NCBI GenBank assembly: GCA_030605265.1
Contig: JAUWIR010000329.1
Location: 1-5,629 of the forward strand
Direction of reading: 5' to 3'
From: Pseudomonadota bacterium
GTDB lineage: Bacteria; SZUA-182; DTGQ01
Length of the DNA: 5,629 nt
Below, one piece after another: positions 4,677 to 5,629 of the stretch (positions are counted from its first letter, which is position 1; every line of letters starts with the position of its first letter). Under the pieces are notes generated by a model. The model saw only the letters and a list, made by a program, of their open reading frames with translations. It searched no databases and was not told where the DNA came from. A program made the position numbers and the translations under genes.

Positions 4677-5616
4677 GGTGGTTACCTCCTGTTTTGTCTG
4701 CTTCCGCATAGTCATCTCCCCCCCCCTTCAGAGCCTTTGGACAAAGGCAATTCGCAAGGCAACCCGCAATATTCGTTGTAAGCACGTCTGACCACATCAA
4801 TATCCTGGTTTTGAAGATCAACATAGTAAGTCTTAAACCTTTCCCATGAAGAATTCCTTTCAATAGCATTGGCCAGGGAAAACCCGTAAACGCGGATAAA
4901 ATCCTCGTAACTTTCCGATTGATTGGTGATTCACTCTTTTTATTCAGTTTGTCTATAGGCTGCCAAAGAGCAATCTCTTCCGGGGATGGGATATCTTTTA
5001 GCTTTTTTGGCCTTTTATCCTCCCCGGTGAAAGTAAGGAGCCTTCCTCCTTTGATGAGCCGGGAATGGACCCTGTCTCCCAGATATTTATTTAACTGGCT
5101 TTCGGAAAGATTTGAGGTAATTAGGGTGGGAAGCCCATCAGCGGACCTTTCAGAAAAGATGTCGTCCAGGACTTCATCTACCCAAGGAGTATGACGACAG
5201 CAGCCAAGATCATCAATGATTAGAAACGGTATTTGGCAGCATCGATCAATAAGCTTTGTTCCGCTGGTTCCATTATCAGGATTATCAAAGGTATCCTTGA
5301 TGCTGCGAAGAAGCTCTGAGATTCGATAAAATACCCCCTCTATGCCCTGTTCGATAAAGCGCCTGAGAATGGAAATGGCAAGCCTAGTTTTGCCTATCCC
5401 CACATTGCCAAGAATGATCAGGTTCTCATGACAGGCACTAAAGCCATGGCTCAATATTGAATCCTGCTCAGTCTCAAGGATATCCTGACAGTAAGCTTTG
5501 GCCTCTTTGAGCTGTGCCGCATTTTGCTTGTCCTCCTGGTAGTTAGCCAAGGTAGCGTATCGATAGCGGATAGGGATGTTGGCCTCTGAGAGTAATCTAA
5601 TGGTTCTTATGTTCAT
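4669..5616 (-). CDS. DnaC-type helicase-loader ATPase (IstB/DnaC family), frameshifted near the end
   Basis: This AAA+ ATPase would load the DnaB-type helicase encoded next to it onto the element's origin. The start IPIRYRYATLANY (14-26) is typical of the DnaC family. Walker A is GNVGIGKT (70-77), Walker B FLIIDD (131-136), sensor 1 TSNL (167-170), and GDRVHSRLIKGG (180-191) carries the arginine-finger region with R182 and R186. The ATPase core ends near residue 205, as usual. After about residue 228 this frame is probably no longer the true one: real coding appears to continue in another frame (4712-4930), which would give a loader of roughly 295 residues ending in an ATGA overlap with the helicase. 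The ATG at 5614-5616 is preceded by AGGGAGAAG (5621-5629), a good ribosome-binding site at the window edge. The function call is firm; the C-terminus as read is doubtful. Confidence 0.87.
   Translation of the reverse strand: MNIRTIRLLSEANIPIRYRYATLANYQEDKQNAAQLKEAKAYCQDILETEQDSILSHGFSACHENLIILGNVGIGKTRLAISILRRFIEQGIEGVFYRISELLRSIKDTFDNPDNGTSGTKLIDRCCQIPFLIIDDLGCCRHTPWVDEVLDDIFSERSADGLPTLITSNLSESQLNKYLGDRVHSRLIKGGRLLTFTGEDKRPKKLKDIPSPEEIALWQPIDKLNKKSESPINRKVTRILSAFTGFPWPMLLKGILHGKGLRLTMLIFKTRILMWSDVLTTNIAGCLANCLCPKALKGGGDDYAEADKTGGNHHA
4684..4690 (-). promoter_or_regulatory. ribosome-binding site that sets the helicase start
   Basis: AGGAGGT on the minus strand lies 7 bases before the ATG at 4674-4676. 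The competing ATG at 4713-4715 is preceded only by a run of nine G followed by AG. The perfect consensus and spacing favour the downstream start, giving a product beginning MLKCKEAPGV. Confidence 0.7.
4712..4930 (-). pseudogene. displaced C-terminal segment of the helicase loader, in another frame
   Basis: In a different minus-strand frame from the loader, 4712-4930 gives a convincing polypeptide: SESYEDFIRVYGFSLANAIE, then WERFKTYYVDLQ, then DIDVVRRAYNEYCGLPC. The overlapping loader frame here reads like noise (many Leu, Cys, Gly, His). The segment has no ATG, GTG or TTG near its beginning and is closed upstream by TGA at 4931-4933. Its stop TGA overlaps the ATG at 4713-4715 as ATGA, as expected of a real upstream gene. 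The simplest reading is that it is the true C-terminus of the loader, joined by a frameshift near 4905-4933. The alternative is a separate small gene with a non-standard start. I do not recognise the domain. Confidence 0.5.
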
Positions 5617-5629
5617 TTTTCTTCTCCCT

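Overview
The window carries one end of an integrated mobile element (phage-like or ICE/plasmid-like) next to a broken host gene. The host looks like an anaerobic Deltaproteobacterium/Desulfobacterota-type bacterium. That is a weak inference from the style of the hybrid histidine kinase (HATPase followed by a C-terminal receiver), the tRNA-like sequence and the general look of the element genes. No species can be named.

Layout, left to right. Positions 1-268 hold no intact gene, only a short coding-like fragment on the minus strand. Positions 269-1036 (minus) hold the back half of a hybrid sensor kinase (HATPase plus receiver). Its reading frame ends abruptly around 1031-1057, where the sequence changes into the 3' half of a tRNA gene read on the plus strand (anticodon loop to acceptor stem, about 1030-1073). 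This is best explained as an attachment-site junction. It is followed by a strong hairpin terminator (1085-1113) and by two pairs of helically phased TTGGCACC repeats (1124-1143 and 1311-1329) that look like integrase arm sites. No integrase gene is present in the window.

From 1336 to 5616 all recognised genes lie on the minus strand and form a nearly gap-free module transcribed from right to left. In that order they are: a DnaC-type helicase loader (frameshifted near its end), a DnaB-type replicative helicase, a PAPS/APS-reductase-like protein (lacking its nucleotide-binding P-loop), a small glutaredoxin-like protein, a 70-residue unknown protein, and two small excisionase-like winged-helix proteins. 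Several joints are ATGA start/stop overlaps, as in translationally coupled operons. A 22-bp palindrome and a phased direct repeat before the last gene look like an operator.

Working together, the loader and helicase would start element replication. The reductase and glutaredoxin-like proteins form a thiol/sulfur redox pair of unknown purpose. The two small DNA-binding proteins next to the att site probably control excision or transcription. Several lesions suggest an element that is decaying, or a consensus sequence with errors: the loader frameshift, the helicase/reductase fusion that removes the reductase P-loop, and the truncated kinase at the junction.
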